In this document: piece by piece, positions 5,821 through 6,606 of the stretch | Layout: each line of letters begins with the position of its first letter | Numbering within the stretch: position 1 is the first letter of the stretch | Source of the DNA: Clostridia bacterium | Lineage (GTDB): Bacteria; Bacillota_A; Clostridia; Oscillospirales; UBA929 | DNA: 6,606 nucleotides | Direction of reading: 5' to 3' | Assembly: GCA_026001245.1 (NCBI GenBank) | Contig: BNZR01000072.1 | Span: forward strand, 1 to 6,606 | Notes under the pieces: generated by a model | Databases searched by the model: none | The model's input: the letters and a program-made list of their open reading frames with translations, nothing else | What the model was told of the DNA's origin: nothing | Translations under genes and position numbers: made by a program

Positions 5821-6606
5821 ACAGAGCCGGTATGAGAAGATTGGTAGATATTCTGCGCTTTGTGCTTGCGGTGGGATTGACCGCCGGGGCGGTTATGATG
5901 GTATCCGCCGTGTTTTCGTTTGACTGGGACATGCCGCGCCACTTTTTTATCTCGTTGGTCGTGATGGCGGTAATGCTGGGGTTGGCGGAGGTGTGGCGGC
6001 TTACCAGATGGGTGGTATGGCTTCGCTTGATTGCGTTTGCCGGGATTATAGTTGTGGCCTTGTTGCTTTTGCGGCTTTCGGGCGTTGACTTGCAAGCCAC
6101 GGCGCGGGATTACGCGGATTTCTTGGCGAATTATAATCTGTATGACCCGCGCCCGGAGGAGCTGGGGCAGACCATCACGCTGTGGCTGGCGGCCTTTGCG
6201 TCGGGGCTGTACTGCGCGGTGTTTTGCCTGCGGCGCGTAAACGCGCTGGGGCTTACGGTGTTTTACGTAACGCTGGCGGTGCTGCCGTTCCCCAGCGTGG
6301 ACGGGGTTCAGTATATCGCCGCCCTGCGGATGATATTCCTTGCGTTGCTTATGCTTTGCGCGATTCGGGCTTACGAGATAAATTACGCTAATCCCAATAG
6401 TTATAAGGTAACCCCGCGCCCGTATCTTTCCGTGGGGTTGCCCGTGTGCTTGATTATCGCCATGCTGGCCATGGCGTTGCCCTACTCTGACACGCCGCCC
6501 ATGCCCAACCTGCCCAACGCGCTGTCCGGGATTTTTGTGGGCGACAACGGGATTTTTAAGGGCTTTGGCGGCAAGAAAAACGTATCCGTAATCGAGTCCG
6601 AGCGCG
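5817..6606 (+). CDS. TgpA-like transglutaminase-family membrane protein, N-terminal part only
   Basis: An open frame starts at ATG 5817, overlapping the DUF58 stop by ATGA, with GAGGA at 5803-5807 as ribosome site. It runs through the right edge for 263 visible codons without a stop. The visible part is strongly hydrophobic, with about seven membrane segments (approximately 11-34, 42-58, 68-86, 118-138, 143-158, 166-185 and 204-222). A Pro-rich outer segment follows, LPYSDTPPMPNLPNALSG (221-238). This fits the N-terminal membrane region of TgpA-like proteins, which continue into an extracytoplasmic transglutaminase core with a Cys-His-Asp triad and often a final membrane helix. That core lies beyond the window, so the triad cannot be checked. 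The identification rests mainly on topology and the invariant moxR-DUF58-transglutaminase order. Alternative: another polytopic protein in the same slot. Confidence 0.72.
   Translation, partial: MNRAGMRRLVDILRFVLAVGLTAGAVMMVSAVFSFDWDMPRHFFISLVVMAVMLGLAEVWRLTRWVVWLRLIAFAGIIVVALLLLRLSGVDLQATARDYADFLANYNLYDPRPEELGQTITLWLAAFASGLYCAVFCLRRVNALGLTVFYVTLAVLPFPSVDGVQYIAALRMIFLALLMLCAIRAYEINYANPNSYKVTPRPYLSVGLPVCLIIAMLAMALPYSDTPPMPNLPNALSGIFVGDNGIFKGFGGKKNVSVIESER

Noticed and set aside
5610..6095. 161-residue minus-strand ORF across the DUF58/TgpA-like junction
   Set aside because: Antisense to two well-supported genes; its His/Gln/Arg-rich composition is typical of reverse-strand reading of hydrophobic codons.

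Overview
The window reads as gene-dense, GC-rich bacterial chromosome with short spacers, translationally coupled genes, strong AGGAGG-type ribosome sites and frequent TTG starts. The best guess is a high-GC member of the Firmicutes, Clostridia-like. The acyltransferase begins with the MVF..L.FL..FLP pattern and ends with NPFLYFRF, as is common in clostridial AlgI/DltB-like proteins. The placement is inferred from gene style, not from a marker gene.

Left edge (1-507). A + strand fragment of a branched-chain aminotransferase (about 2-91) runs head-on into the minus-strand N-terminal part of a DHHW/AlgJ-like membrane-anchored protein (64-507). Both genes lose their 3' ends at the same place, about positions 85-105, inside a G-rich repetitive stretch. 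This looks like a deletion between two convergent genes or an assembly chimera, and it is the most surprising thing in the window.

Minus-strand operon (3566 down to 64). The order is MBOAT O-acyltransferase, then a glycine-rich two-TM protein with a TPM-like extracytoplasmic domain, then PspA/IM30, then the truncated DHHW-like protein. Genes are 15 nt apart, 1 nt apart and overlapping by 8 nt. A good extended -10 promoter (TCGACA-17-TATTAT) precedes the MBOAT gene. The MBOAT/DHHW pair, usually adjacent and linked to acetylation of envelope polymers, is here split by a membrane-stress pair (TPM-like plus PspA).

Divergent intergenic region (3567-3709). It holds two back-to-back promoters with -35 boxes 20 bp apart. 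A T8 run lies partly within the spacer of the rightward promoter.

Plus-strand operon (3710 to the right edge). MoxR AAA+ ATPase, DUF58 protein and the N-terminal membrane part of a TgpA-like transglutaminase protein form the classical moxR-DUF58-transglutaminase cassette. Each junction is an ATGA overlap. The third gene runs off the window before its catalytic domain.

Taken together the window is an envelope locus: polymer O-acylation, membrane-integrity maintenance and an ATPase-driven surface-protein cassette, transcribed divergently from one control region. I found no tRNA, rRNA, CRISPR array, insertion sequence or obvious intrinsic terminator.
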